Shown: one piece after another, positions 15,540-21,029 of the stretch
Layout of the letters: each line of letters begins with the position of its first letter
Position numbering within the stretch: the stretch's first letter is position 1
Source of the DNA: CAZPQV01 sp964588705
GTDB lineage: Bacteria > Bacteroidota > Bacteroidia > Flavobacteriales > Weeksellaceae
Length of the DNA: 21,029 nt
Assembly (NCBI GenBank): GCA_964588705.1
Contig: CAZPQV010000039.1
Coordinates: 1 to 21,029 of the forward strand
Reading direction: 5' to 3'
Notes under the pieces: generated by a model
What the model was told of the DNA's origin: nothing
The model's input: only the letters and a program-made list of their open reading frames with translations
Databases searched by the model: none
Program-made: the position numbers and the translations under genes

Positions 15540-16166
15540 ATGAAGTTTTATATTTGCAATTGGTTTAAGAAAAAGAAACCTATAACAATAGAAGAAGATA
15601 CTGTGAAATACCTCATTATCGGTCTCGGGAACAAAGGCGACGAATACGTAGAAACACGCCATAACATCGGTTTTAAAGTGGCTGAGAAAATCGCTGCCGA
15701 AATTGATGCTCCTTTTAAGTCCACCAATTTCGGGTGGATGGCCGAAGGAAAATATAAAGGACGTAAAGTGCTGATCTTGAAGCCGGATACTTATATGAAT
15801 CTTTCCGGGAAAGCTATTAAATTCTGGATGCAGAAAGAGAATATTCCTTTGGAAAATCTGCTGGTGATTACAGACGATTTGGCACTTCCCTTCGGAACTC
15901 TGCGAATGAAAATGAAAGGTTCGGATGCAGGTCACAACGGACTGAAAAGCATTCAGGACGAACTCCAGACGCAGGCCTATCCAAGAATCCGCTTTGGGAT
16001 TTCTGCTGAATTTTCAGAAGGCCGGCAGGTTGATTATGTACTTGGAACCTGGAATGATGATGAAAAAGAAAAACTTCCCGAAAGAATCGAGAAGTTTTCA
16101 AAAGCATGTCTGTCATTCGTTTTTGCGGGAATTCAGAATACGATGACCGCATTTAATGGGAAGTAG
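15540..16166 (+). CDS. pth: Peptidyl-tRNA hydrolase
   Basis: This enzyme releases peptides from peptidyl-tRNA that drops off ribosomes. With the ATG at 15540 it has 208 residues. Family residues are all present: N31 in GLGNKG, the catalytic H41 in TRHNIGF, N87 in TYMNLSG, D112 in TDDLALPFG and N133 in GHNGLKSI. The core starts only at V22-K-Y-L-I-I-G-L-G, so about 20 lysine-rich residues (FKKKKPITIEED) extend the N-terminus beyond the E. coli form. I recall similar extensions in other Flavobacteriia. A GTG at 15603 would give the canonical short protein. The end overlaps the convergent carbonic anhydrase gene by 14 bp. Confidence 0.94.
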   Translation: MKFYICNWFKKKKPITIEEDTVKYLIIGLGNKGDEYVETRHNIGFKVAEKIAAEIDAPFKSTNFGWMAEGKYKGRKVLILKPDTYMNLSGKAIKFWMQKENIPLENLLVITDDLALPFGTLRMKMKGSDAGHNGLKSIQDELQTQAYPRIRFGISAEFSEGRQVDYVLGTWNDDEKEKLPERIEKFSKACLSFVFAGIQNTMTAFNGK

Positions 16167-16845
16167 CCAGCACTTTTTCTGATCGGTTTATTCCAAGAGT
16201 ATCGGTTTCATTTATCCAGGTCACAATACCGCTTTCTACACAGTAATTTGCGCCAACAATCTTTATTTTTCCTGATTTCTCGAGGTTTCTCAACGTCGAA
16301 CTTTGGTGGCGGATGTCGTTCATTGTTTTATGAATATTGCAAACCGTCAAACGTTCTAATAAATCTTCGTTTTGTGAAGAGCGTTCTTCGCCTTCTTTGA
16401 TGATATCGTTGATACATTCGTCGAAGTGATAGATGAGGTGGTTAAGGTTGTCCATACCCAAATCTTCTATTTTTGCGGCATCAAGGCCGCCTTTCAGCGC
16501 CCCACATTTGCTGTGTCCCAAAACGACAATAAGCTTGGAGCCGGCTACATTACACCCAAATTCCATAGAACCTAAAATATCCTGATTTACAAAATTTCCT
16601 GCGATTCTGATACTGAAAATATCACCCAAACCCTGATCAAATATCAATTCTGCAGAAGTTCGGCTGTCGATACAGCTTAATATTACGGCAAAGGGCCATT
16701 GTCCTTCACGTGTATCGTTTACCTGTTCCAACAGGTTTCTGTTGATTTTCAGATTGCTTACAAATCTCTCGTTGCCTTCCTTTAAAAATTGCAACGCTTT
16801 TTCCGGTGTTATGGTGGATTGTGTTTCTGAAGTATGTGCTTTCAT
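16153..16845 (-). CDS. Beta-class carbonic anhydrase (first of two)
   Basis: The 230-residue zinc enzyme interconverts CO2 and bicarbonate. Zinc and active-site residues are present: C58-x-D60-x-R62 in ILSCIDSRTS, and H111-x-x-C114 in VVLGHSKCGALKGG. ISIRIAGN-type sequence (IFSIRIAGNFVN, 76-87) follows the first motif. The N-terminal helix SETQSTITPEKALQFLKEGNERFV is of the kind found in the plant-type/CynT-like branch and differs from the other carbonic anhydrase at 19156-19836. No signal peptide, hence cytosolic. It is downstream of the SulP transporter gene, separated by 149 bp that hold a predicted RNA structure. Its 3' end overlaps pth tail-to-tail. ATG at 16845 is preceded by AT-rich sequence with no clear -7 box. 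Confidence 0.94.
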   Translation of the reverse strand: MKAHTSETQSTITPEKALQFLKEGNERFVSNLKINRNLLEQVNDTREGQWPFAVILSCIDSRTSAELIFDQGLGDIFSIRIAGNFVNQDILGSMEFGCNVAGSKLIVVLGHSKCGALKGGLDAAKIEDLGMDNLNHLIYHFDECINDIIKEGEERSSQNEDLLERLTVCNIHKTMNDIRHQSSTLRNLEKSGKIKIVGANYCVESGIVTWINETDTLGINRSEKVLATSH

Positions 16846-16869
16846 TATTTTATATTTAGGGTTAAAATA

Positions 16870-16939
16870 GCCTCGCCGAATTGAAATTTAGTTTGATATG
16901 AAGAAACTTTGAAAGTTTACAGCAATCATCCGGCAAGGC
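16870..16939 (-). promoter_or_regulatory. Candidate structured leader between sulP-type gene and carbonic anhydrase
   Basis: On the minus-strand RNA, GCCUUGCCG (16939-16931) can pair with CGGCGAGGC (16878-16870) in a 9-bp stem with one G-U wobble. Inside the 52-nt loop is a perfect palindrome, AAACTTT and AAAGTTT around one base (16904-16918). A T-rich stretch follows the stem, 16-25 nt before the ATG. It could be an attenuator, a terminator with a large loop, or a folded leader. Confidence 0.45.
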
Positions 16940-16994
16940 ATATTAACATTGAATTATATTTCTTTTTTTTAATAATTTTAAATTCACTGAAGAA

Positions 16995-18602
16995 TTACAT
17001 AGCTCTTCGGTGGTCAATCGTAATATGTGAATGCTGATCTTTGGCATAATCACCATAGTTGGTGCGGAAGCCGACCAGCTGAACCTGGATTTGCTCTTCT
17101 TTGGCGCGGATATTTGCAAAATCCTGTATCATTTCCAGAACATCTGAAGTGATATACGATGTCGTTTTGGCATCGATGGTCACTTTCGAATAAGGCTGAA
17201 TATTTTTCAACGTCTTTTTAATGGCCGCTTTGTTCAGGAACGACACTTCTTCGGCAAGCTTCAGGGTAATTTCATCAGCTTCCTCCAGTTCTTCGCGACT
17301 GAAATAATACGCACGCTTCATATTGCCCTGAAGGACGAAGAAAATTGCGATTGCCATTCCAATTGCAACTCCGGTCAGCAAGTCGGTAAATACCACTGCA
17401 ATCACCGTTGCCAGAAAAGGAATGTACTGAAATTTACCTTTAGCCATGAAGTGCTTTATTTTCTCGGGACTCGCCAGTTTGTAACCTACCAACAGCAGTA
17501 CTGCCGCCAAGGTTGCGAGCGGAATAAGGTTCAGAATAAACGGAATACTGAGAACGCAAACCAAAAGTAGCACACCATGAATAATGGTCGATGATTTGGA
17601 GGTTGCGCCGGCATTCGCATTAGCGGAACTTCTTACTACAACCGAGGTAATCGGCAGGCCGCCAATCATCGAGCTTACAAGGTTTCCGATTCCCTGGGCG
17701 CGGAGCTCAACATTGGTATCGGTAATTCTCCGCTGCTGATCTAACCTGTCGGAAGCTTCAATACAAAGCAAAGTTTCGATAGAGGCAACAATGGCGATAG
17801 TTGCGCCAACGATCCATACCTGCGGATTCAGAAATCCTGAGAAATCGGGTAGTGTTACCAATGCAGCGAACTCAGCTGCTGAGGTCGGGACCGGCAGTGT
17901 TACCAAATTATCCGGAGTTATAGCAAGTGAGCTGCCTGTTAATTTAAAAACTTCATTGGTGAGAATTCCGATCATTACTGCTACCAAAGCTCCTGGCAAA
18001 AGCTTCAGTTTTTTTAATGCAGGTACTTTATCCCAAGCCAGAAGAATTCCAAGCGATATCAGGGTAACGATTACAGCTCCCGGATGTATCGATGAAATGA
18101 CATTCGAAATGTAATTGGTGATGCTCGAAAGGCCTAAGCCGTTTTCAAAAACGGTCTCACTGCTGAAAGAAACTGCATCGTAACCTAAAGCGTGCGGAAT
18201 CTGCTTCAGAATAATAATAATTCCAATGCCCGCAAGCATACCTTCGATAACTGAATTCGGGAAATAGTTGGAGATGCTGCCTGCCCGCAAAAATCCGAGA
18301 ACTATCTGAATAATACCGGCAATTAATCCAGCAGTAAGGAAAAGCTCGAATGCTCCAAGCTCTGTTATGGCTGATAATACGATGGCAGCTAAGCCCGCTG
18401 CAGGTCCGGAAACTGAAATGTTTGAATTGGATAATGAACCGATTACGATTCCGCCAATAATTCCGGCAATAATTCCCGAGAGCGGTGGTGCTCCCGATGC
18501 CAGTGCGATTCCTAAACAGAGTGGAAGCGCTACCAAAAATACTACGACTCCTGAAGGGAAGTTCTCTTTAATCCCTCCAAACAGATTTTTTGCTTTTTTC
18601 AT
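16995..18602 (-). CDS. SulP-family anion transporter (putative BicA-like bicarbonate importer)
   Basis: The 535-residue inner-membrane protein has about 10-12 hydrophobic segments in residues 15-425. The SulP signature is clear: FLVALPLCLGIALASGAPPL (22-41), NISVSGPAAGLAAIV (61-75) and QGIGNLVSSMIGGLPITSVVVRSSANANAGA in the second half. Residues about 440-535 form a short cytosolic STAS-like domain (VTIDAKTTSYITSDVLEMIQ, 474 onward). SulP proteins carry sulfate, bicarbonate, chloride or dicarboxylates. Flanking carbonic anhydrase genes on both sides point to bicarbonate, as in cyanobacterial BicA, but this is inference. ATG at 18602 has a well-formed promoter about 24 nt upstream. Confidence 0.92.
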   Translation of the reverse strand: MKKAKNLFGGIKENFPSGVVVFLVALPLCLGIALASGAPPLSGIIAGIIGGIVIGSLSNSNISVSGPAAGLAAIVLSAITELGAFELFLTAGLIAGIIQIVLGFLRAGSISNYFPNSVIEGMLAGIGIIIILKQIPHALGYDAVSFSSETVFENGLGLSSITNYISNVISSIHPGAVIVTLISLGILLAWDKVPALKKLKLLPGALVAVMIGILTNEVFKLTGSSLAITPDNLVTLPVPTSAAEFAALVTLPDFSGFLNPQVWIVGATIAIVASIETLLCIEASDRLDQQRRITDTNVELRAQGIGNLVSSMIGGLPITSVVVRSSANANAGATSKSSTIIHGVLLLVCVLSIPFILNLIPLATLAAVLLLVGYKLASPEKIKHFMAKGKFQYIPFLATVIAVVFTDLLTGVAIGMAIAIFFVLQGNMKRAYYFSREELEEADEITLKLAEEVSFLNKAAIKKTLKNIQPYSKVTIDAKTTSYITSDVLEMIQDFANIRAKEEQIQVQLVGFRTNYGDYAKDQHSHITIDHRRAM

Positions 18603-18625
18603 TTTTTGAAAAGAGTTTGTGAAGA

Positions 18626-18655
18626 CACAGATAATCTATTTGCCTGAAAATCAAA
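18626..18655 (-). promoter_or_regulatory. Promoter of the SulP transporter gene
   Basis: TTTG (18652-18655) is followed after 18 nt by TATCTGTG (18626-18633) on the minus strand: an ideal -33 element and a -7 box with one mismatch. Transcription would start about 15-20 nt before the ATG. Confidence 0.55.
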
Positions 18656-18689
18656 TGTCTGATTGTTTGAAATTAATTTTTTAAGTCAT

Positions 18690-18730
18690 GAAAATCCTCT
18701 CGATTTCGGACTGAAACAGGAGTGATTTTC
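18690..18730. repeat. Inverted repeat between small secreted gene and SulP gene
   Basis: GAAAATC (18690-18696) and GATTTTC (18724-18730) are complementary across 27 nt, with an inner CTC/GAG that extends pairing after a small bulge. It lies between the stop of the small gene and the SulP promoter. No T-run follows on the minus strand, so its role (operator, weak terminator) is open. Confidence 0.35.
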
Positions 18731-18747
18731 CTAAACTGCTCAAAAAA

Positions 18748-19047
18748 TTAAACTTCAGGAGGCGGAGAAAATATAGAAAGATAAGGCGAGAGATGAATGT
18801 TTTCATCTTTTATAATAAGTGCCTTTCTGTGAGAATGCGATTCGAAAAATTTAATAAAATCGTGAACACTTAAAGTTTTCGGAATCGTTTTTTCGTAAAC
18901 GATAAATGATGTAGAAGAGTGGTTTTCTTCTTCCGAAACAATCATATTGGTTTGTGGTAAATCAAAGTTGAAAACCTCAGCAATACATGGTAAAGCCGTG
19001 AAGTTTACAAAGATGATTAAAACCAATATGTTCCAGAATTTTTTCAC
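18748..19047 (-). CDS. Small secreted protein of unknown function
   Basis: From the GTG at 19047 the product has 99 residues: MKKFWNILVLIIFVNFTALP is a typical Sec signal peptide with likely cleavage after CIA, leaving about 75 periplasmic or secreted residues. The Cys in TALPC is not in a proper lipobox. Mature features are acidic EEENHSS, HDFIKFFESHSHR and a C-terminal proline end, IFSPPPEV. I do not recognise the family. The longer frame from TTG 19071 is rejected because that codon is part of the -7 box. The gene has its own good promoter and lies between the second carbonic anhydrase gene and the SulP gene on the same strand, suggesting a shared theme but not proving it. Confidence 0.65.
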   Translation of the reverse strand: MKKFWNILVLIIFVNFTALPCIAEVFNFDLPQTNMIVSEEENHSSTSFIVYEKTIPKTLSVHDFIKFFESHSHRKALIIKDENIHLSPYLSIFSPPPEV

Positions 19048-19068
19048 AATTATTTTAAGATTGGTTTG

Positions 19069-19100
19069 CAAAAATAAAAAGTGGAAGTAAAAAAACCAAA
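19069..19100 (-). promoter_or_regulatory. Promoter of the small secreted gene
   Basis: TTTG (19097-19100) is followed after 20 nt by TATTTTTG (19069-19076) on the minus strand, a full match to the Bacteroidetes consensus. The predicted start of transcription (near 19062) leaves about 15 nt before the GTG at 19047 and so decides the start codon. Confidence 0.7.
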
Positions 19101-19107
19101 ATAAATT

Positions 19108-19153
19108 ATAGATTTTTTCTAAACATTAACAAATTTTAATATTCAAAATCTAT
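19108..19153 (-). terminator. Weak AT-rich inverted repeat after the second carbonic anhydrase
   Basis: ATAGATTTT (19108-19116) pairs with AAAATCTAT (19145-19153) over 28 nt, starting 2 nt after the stop codon. It could be a weak terminator before the promoter of the small secreted gene, but the stem is almost all A-T. Confidence 0.3.
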
Positions 19154-19155
19154 TT

Positions 19156-19836
19156 TTACATCAGGTTTTTGTTCTTTTTCCGGCTCATAACCCATGACGA
19201 ATTGGTAAGGTCGTAAACTTTCTGGATATCAGAGAGAATTTCTTCAAAATCAATATCTAAATCAATCAGTTTACCGGATTTCATATCGAAAACCCAACCG
19301 TGGACAATGGGATAATCTTCAACAATGTAGCGTTGCTGTACCGAAGCCATTTTAATGACATTAATGCACTGTTCCAGAACATTAAGCTCTACAAGACGGT
19401 TGTATCTTTCGTGTTCGCAATCAATGGCATCCAGTTCTTTTTGGTGAATTCTGTACACATCACGAATTAACCGTAACCAAGGATTCAGAATTCCTAAATC
19501 TTCGGGATTCATGGCAGCTTTCACGCCGCCACAGCCGTAATGCCCGCAAACGATTATATGCTTTACTTTTAGATGCTCAACGGCATACTGAATAACCGCC
19601 GTAGAATTCATATCAAGCGTATTCACCACATTCGCAATATTTCTGTGCACGAAAAGTTCACCGGGTTTCAGTCCCATCATTTCTTCGGCAGAAACCCGGC
19701 TGTCGGAACACCCGATATAAAGGTATTCCGGACTTTGCCCTTTTGCAAGATTTGAGAAGAAATCAGCGTCTTCGCCCATTTTTTCCTCTATCCAATTTTT
19801 GTTGTTTTCGAAAATTTTCTGATATGAATTTGACAT
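19156..19836 (-). CDS. Beta-class carbonic anhydrase (second, E. coli Can-like)
   Basis: The 226-residue enzyme has C43-x-D45-x-R47 in IGCSDSRVS and H99-x-x-C102 in CGHYGCGGVKAA, the zinc and active-site residues of the beta class. LFVHRNIANVV (61-71) and VIQYAVEHLKVKHIIVCGHYG (81-101) are as in E. coli Can, and the length matches (220). The C-terminal IVEDYPIVHGWVFDMKSGKLIDL is also Can-like. It is cytosolic. ATG at 19836 is chosen; a TTG four codons upstream (19848) offers nothing conserved. It shares the strand and neighbourhood with the SulP transporter and the first carbonic anhydrase, which is from a different branch, so this is not a recent tandem duplication. Confidence 0.95.
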   Translation of the reverse strand: MSNSYQKIFENNKNWIEEKMGEDADFFSNLAKGQSPEYLYIGCSDSRVSAEEMMGLKPGELFVHRNIANVVNTLDMNSTAVIQYAVEHLKVKHIIVCGHYGCGGVKAAMNPEDLGILNPWLRLIRDVYRIHQKELDAIDCEHERYNRLVELNVLEQCINVIKMASVQQRYIVEDYPIVHGWVFDMKSGKLIDLDIDFEEILSDIQKVYDLTNSSWVMSRKKNKNLM

Positions 19837-19886
19837 AGTGTTGTTCAATTTAGTTTGAAATTGTTTCTTTCCTATCGCAAGAAGGG

Positions 19887-19918
19887 ATATTGTTCAAATT
19901 TGTTCAAAAGTTCAATAT
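19887..19918. promoter_or_regulatory. Repeated GTTCAA boxes upstream of carbonic anhydrase: possible operator
   Basis: GTTCAA starts at 19892, 19902 and 19910, and the set is enclosed by ATATTG (19887-19892) and CAATAT (19913-19918), a 6-bp inverted repeat. A CAAATTTG palindrome (19895-19902) lies at its centre. It is 50-80 bp before the ATG. The factor is unknown and no good -7 box was found next to it. Confidence 0.4.
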
Positions 19919-19957
19919 TATAGTGTTTTGGTCTGCATTAGAAAATTGACTTTTACT

Positions 19958-19992
19958 TTCTTCCGACTTCGGTCTTCGGACTTCGTACTTCC
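19958..19992. repeat. 7-bp tandem microrepeat (GACTTCG)
   Basis: Units at 19965 (GACTTCG), 19972 (GTCTTCG), 19979 (GACTTCG) and 19986 (TACTTCC), preceded by TTCTTCC at 19958, give five degenerate copies in strict 7-bp phase. The array ends 6 bp from the acyltransferase stop. TCCGA/TCGGA arms within it could also fold. Confidence 0.7.
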
Positions 19993-19998
19993 AGCCTC

Positions 19999-20553
19999 TC
20001 ACACTTTATTATTTATATACCCTTCCGTGGCGTTGTCTTTTGGAGAAATTACTCCGGGATTTCCTATCACCACTGAGTTTGCCGGAACATCAAAATTGAT
20101 ATAAGCATTCGGTGCAATCAGTACATTATTACCAATTTTTATTTTTCCAACGATGACCGCATTAGGGCCAATCCACACTTCATCGCCGATTTCGGGAACG
20201 CCTTCGTTTTTTCCTCGGTTCGCCTGGGCAATAGTCACGCCTTGGGCGATGTTGCAGTTTTTTCCAATTTTTGCTTTAGGGTTAATGACTAACGTTCCCC
20301 AATGTCCGAGGTAAAGTCCTACGCCAATTTGTGTTTCGGGATAAATCTGAAATCCGTATTTAATTTGATGGTGTCGCAACACCATTCTCCAGAACATTCC
20401 CTTGATAGATTTTTTTGGATGCTGCTGACATTTGCGTAAAAGATAGATGAAATGAAGGTTTGGATTAACACATTTAACCCAAATCTGCGAACTTGAAAGC
20501 CATTTTCCGCTTTCCCTGTAAAAATCTTTTTGAATGGTTGAATATTTGGACAT
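19999..20553 (-). CDS. Hexapeptide-repeat O-acetyltransferase (serine acetyltransferase-like)
   Basis: The 184-residue protein has an N-terminal helical part (1-65) and a left-handed beta-helix made of [LIV]-G-x4 repeats from about 70: IGVGLYLGHWGTLVINPKAKIGKNCNIAQGV, then IGDEVWIGPNAVIVGKIKIGNNVLIAPNAYI. H84 in YLGHWGT is at the place of the catalytic His of CysE-type enzymes. The end NPGVISPK matches the coil end of the serine acetyltransferase-like group. In a locus with a glycosyltransferase it more likely acetylates a sugar in surface polysaccharide than serine; both use acetyl-CoA. ATG at 20553 sits 5 nt after a -7 box and 26 bp after the glycosyltransferase stop. Confidence 0.88.
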   Translation of the reverse strand: MSKYSTIQKDFYRESGKWLSSSQIWVKCVNPNLHFIYLLRKCQQHPKKSIKGMFWRMVLRHHQIKYGFQIYPETQIGVGLYLGHWGTLVINPKAKIGKNCNIAQGVTIAQANRGKNEGVPEIGDEVWIGPNAVIVGKIKIGNNVLIAPNAYINFDVPANSVVIGNPGVISPKDNATEGYINNKV

Positions 20554-20558
20554 CTAAG

Positions 20559-20566
20559 CAAAGATA
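20559..20566 (-). promoter_or_regulatory. -7 box of the acyltransferase gene
   Basis: TATCTTTG on the minus strand, 5 nt before the ATG, within the 26-bp gap to the glycosyltransferase stop. A TTG (20583-20585) is 16 nt upstream, at the stop-proximal end of the glycosyltransferase gene. The gene could therefore be transcribed both internally and with its neighbour. Confidence 0.45.
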
Positions 20567-20579
20567 ATAGAAAATCAAT

Positions 20580-21029
20580 TTACAATTCATCTAAAATTTG
20601 CATAATTGATCGTACAGAGTTTTCGAGTGTGAATGGTATTTCATAATCTTTAAGGTTCTGCTGATATTCCGAAAAATGTTCTGGTTCTGAAAGGGCTTTT
20701 TTCATTCCTTCATAAATTCCTTCCTCGGAATTTTCAACTATCAAGCCGAGCTTCCCGTCTTCCAGCATTTCGCGAACGCCTGAAACATCAGTGGCGATGA
20801 TATTCTTTTTCATCGTAATGGCTTCAAACAAAACCGTTGGGAAACCTTCGTATCTCGAACTTAAGATATAGAAATCTGCATTTTTGAAGTGCGGATACGG
20901 ATTATCGGTAAAGCCCGTCATTTCAGCAGTTTCATCGACGCCAAGTTCAGATTTCAGTTTTTTGATGTTTTCAAAATCATAACCGTCGCCAACAATTTTA
21001 ATTTTATGGTTAAAACCTTCATCCAAAAG
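20580..21029 (-). CDS. Glycosyltransferase family 4, C-terminal part (N-terminus off the right edge)
   Basis: About 150 C-terminal residues are in the window and the frame is still open at the right edge. They form the nucleotide-sugar-binding Rossmann domain of a GT-B enzyme: IKIVGDGYDFENIKKL, a short MTGFTDNPYPHFKNADFYIL stretch, then SSRYEGFPTVLFEA with the E-x7-E pair that binds the donor sugar phosphate, and a terminal helix region. Such retaining transferases add sugars to polysaccharide or lipid-linked precursors at the inner membrane. Donor and acceptor are unknown. The first codon shown is internal, not a true start. With the acyltransferase it marks the edge of a capsule or O-antigen-type locus. 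Confidence 0.92.
   Translation of the reverse strand, partial: LLDEGFNHKIKIVGDGYDFENIKKLKSELGVDETAEMTGFTDNPYPHFKNADFYILSSRYEGFPTVLFEAITMKKNIIATDVSGVREMLEDGKLGLIVENSEEGIYEGMKKALSEPEHFSEYQQNLKDYEIPFTLENSVRSIMQILDEL

Noticed and set aside
16153..16166. Overlap of pth and carbonic anhydrase ends as a sign of frameshift or misassembly
   Set aside because: Both proteins end naturally; a 14-bp convergent overlap is ordinary in compact genomes.
19048..19071. TTG 19071 start for the small secreted protein
   Set aside because: The codon is part of the consensus -7 box TATTTTTG and so is upstream of transcription start.

Overview
The window looks like a chromosomal segment of a Flavobacteriia member, most likely Weeksellaceae (Chryseobacterium/Kaistella-like). 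The reasons are an Oar-type TonB-dependent receptor, Bacteroidetes-type promoters (TTTG about 18-22 nt before TAnnTTTG), a near absence of Shine-Dalgarno sequences, a C-S-R-D-D-D lipoprotein N-terminus, the AT-rich spacers and the protein sequences. No tRNA, rRNA, insertion sequence, phage gene or CRISPR array was seen. The genes are mostly housekeeping; the less ordinary material is in the spacers and in two small gene groups.

Layout. Positions 1-2701 (minus) hold most of an Oar-like outer-membrane receptor whose C-terminus lies off the left edge, preceded by a roughly 220-bp spacer with two possible promoters. Positions 2919-5411 (minus) are nadB-nadC (NAD synthesis from aspartate), followed upstream by a nitroreductase (5493-6119). 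Positions 6255-8350 (minus) are dnaB-rnhA (replicative helicase and RNase HI). Positions 8363-8645 are a non-coding spacer carrying a pair of direct repeats and a putative repeated structured element of the kind I associate with Flavobacteria. Positions 8646-11408 (minus) are a GH3-family adenylating enzyme followed by an EntS-like MFS exporter, 21 bp apart. A small, probably surface-exposed lipoprotein (11475-11867) ends in a clear terminator that abuts the GH3 promoter.

The only plus-strand block is mfd (12109-15465) and pth (15540-16166). The mfd leader contains two hairpins, one of them a REP-like palindrome touching the start codon. Back on the minus strand, 16153-19836 forms an inorganic-carbon group: a beta-carbonic anhydrase, a SulP-type (BicA-like) anion transporter, a tiny secreted protein and a second, type-different beta-carbonic anhydrase. 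The right end (19999-21029) is the edge of a surface-polysaccharide locus: a hexapeptide-repeat acyltransferase and the C-terminal part of a family 4 glycosyltransferase.

How it fits together. The carbonic anhydrase/SulP group would import bicarbonate and interconvert CO2 and bicarbonate for carboxylases. nadBC and the nitroreductase are NAD- and flavin-linked. dnaB/rnhA and mfd serve replication and repair. The GH3/MFS pair is a candidate make-and-export module for an amide conjugate, with unknown substrate. A recurrent pattern is a -7 box lying only 3-5 nt before the ATG of five genes (nitroreductase, dnaB, GH3, pth, acyltransferase), suggesting leaderless or nearly leaderless mRNAs. All calls are from reading the sequence; no database search was run.
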